Of a DNA stretch of 62,380 nucleotides, positions 62,032 to 62,380 are shown one piece after another; the stretch's first letter is position 1, and each line of letters begins with the position of its first letter. The stretch covers positions 1 through 62,380 of the forward strand of contig JANQLM010000041.1 of NCBI GenBank assembly GCA_028280635.1. The letters are read 5' to 3'. The notes beneath the pieces are model-generated. The model worked only from the letters and a program-made list of their open reading frames with translations. It had not been told where the DNA came from and searched no databases. Origin of the DNA: Halieaceae bacterium. GTDB taxonomy: Bacteria > Pseudomonadota > Gammaproteobacteria > Pseudomonadales > Halieaceae. A program made the position numbers and the translations under genes.

Positions 62032-62380
62032 ATGAGCAACTGGGAGTATCTTGAGGTCGAGCGGGACGGCCGCGTATTGACCGTGCGCTTTGACTCCGGC
62101 ACCGGCGTCAACAGCCTCAACAATGCCCTGATGCGCGAACTCACCACGCTGGCCCGGGAGCTTCAGGACGACAGCGAACTGAGCTGTGTGATTCTCACCG
62201 GCCGCGCCGACGGCTTTTGCACGGGCATGAACCTGCGCGACCCCGAGCTGGCAAGCCTGGGAGAGAAAACCGTAGCCGAGAAGCGCAGTCTGCTGAAACT
62301 GGGCCCCGCCATGTGCGCTGCCTGGGAAGCCATCGAAGCCGTCACCGTGGTCGCCATGGAAGGCATGTGTATTGGCGGCG
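62032..62380 (+). CDS. Enoyl-CoA hydratase/isomerase family protein (partial, runs off the right edge)
   Basis: ATG 62032 with AAGGAGG 11 bases upstream opens 116 residues to the window edge. VERDGRVLTVRFDSG, VNSLNNALMRELTTLARELQDD, VILTGRADGFCTGMNLRD and VTVVAMEGMCIGG are crotonase-fold motifs. The oxyanion-hole Ala/Ser-Gly segment reads FCTGMNL. Active-site Glu residues lie beyond the window, so hydratase and isomerase cannot be told apart. Same strand as dcyD, 22 bases downstream. Confidence 0.85.
   Translation, partial: MSNWEYLEVERDGRVLTVRFDSGTGVNSLNNALMRELTTLARELQDDSELSCVILTGRADGFCTGMNLRDPELASLGEKTVAEKRSLLKLGPAMCAAWEAIEAVTVVAMEGMCIGG

Noticed and set aside
1-62380. CRISPR arrays, tRNA/rRNA genes, insertion sequences, prophage or att sites.
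   Set aside because: Read for repeats with regular spacers, cloverleaf ends and transposase motifs; none was seen.

Overview
This is GC-rich, densely coded DNA from a Gram-negative bacterium: many outer-membrane barrels, lipoproteins, RND and TolC systems, short intergenic gaps and ATGA-type overlaps. OxyR, an AroG-type DAHP synthase, acetoacetyl-CoA synthetase, HD-GYP and MtrCAB-type proteins together suggest a marine gammaproteobacterium, perhaps of the Halieaceae/Cellvibrionales group (inference, not a database result). I saw no tRNA, rRNA, insertion sequence, phage gene or CRISPR array.

Layout. 1-2.7 kb: the end of a CadD-like transporter, an exported hypothetical, a zinc-ribbon protein and a UbiA/MenA-family prenyltransferase. 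2.8-11.1 kb: a complete extracellular electron transfer locus. It has a decaheme MtrA/DmsE-type cytochrome, an MtrB/PioB-type porin and a decaheme MtrC/OmcA-type surface lipoprotein, then a terminator. A small triheme cytochrome runs on the other strand, and a divergent pair follows: a tetraheme NapC/CymA-type quinol dehydrogenase and a multiheme protein that looks like a chimera of MtrA, NapC and ethylbenzene-dehydrogenase heme domains. The likely electron path is quinol, CymA-like protein, periplasmic cytochromes, MtrA-MtrB, MtrC, outside acceptor; the reverse direction cannot be excluded. 11.1-23 kb: a symporter fused to a solute-binding domain, an outer-membrane barrel, acetoacetyl-CoA synthetase, a five-gene membrane operon (AI-2E family, HlyD, DUF2955, K+ channel, ZntB-like), DUF808 and an outer-membrane protein.

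23-33 kb: a small hypothetical, an M28 peptidase lipoprotein, a Na/phosphate symporter and a tripartite RND pump operon. 33-38 kb: a short-chain dehydrogenase without the catalytic Tyr, divergent from an overlapping operon of iron alcohol dehydrogenase, molybdopterin oxidoreductase and MFS transporter. 38-46 kb: tandem DUF3313 proteins, AroG, a DUF481 barrel, OxyR, and a rubrerythrin/CCG-domain Fe-S protein/DUF3501 operon. 46-54 kb: a 28-residue membrane protein, and a TolC/HlyD/ABC operon whose ABC protein has lost every ATPase motif. An IscR-like box and a possible small RNA lie upstream, followed by a TonB receptor. 54-62 kb: serine dehydratase, an HD-GYP sensor, small lipoproteins, an SDR, a lipoprotein Nudix hydrolase, a TauE/SafE permease, Asp/Glu racemase, D-cysteine desulfhydrase and the start of an enoyl-CoA hydratase.

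The most unusual items are the chimeric multiheme protein beside the CymA homologue, the ATPase-dead ABC exporter with its IscR-like upstream region, and the symporter-binding-protein fusion.
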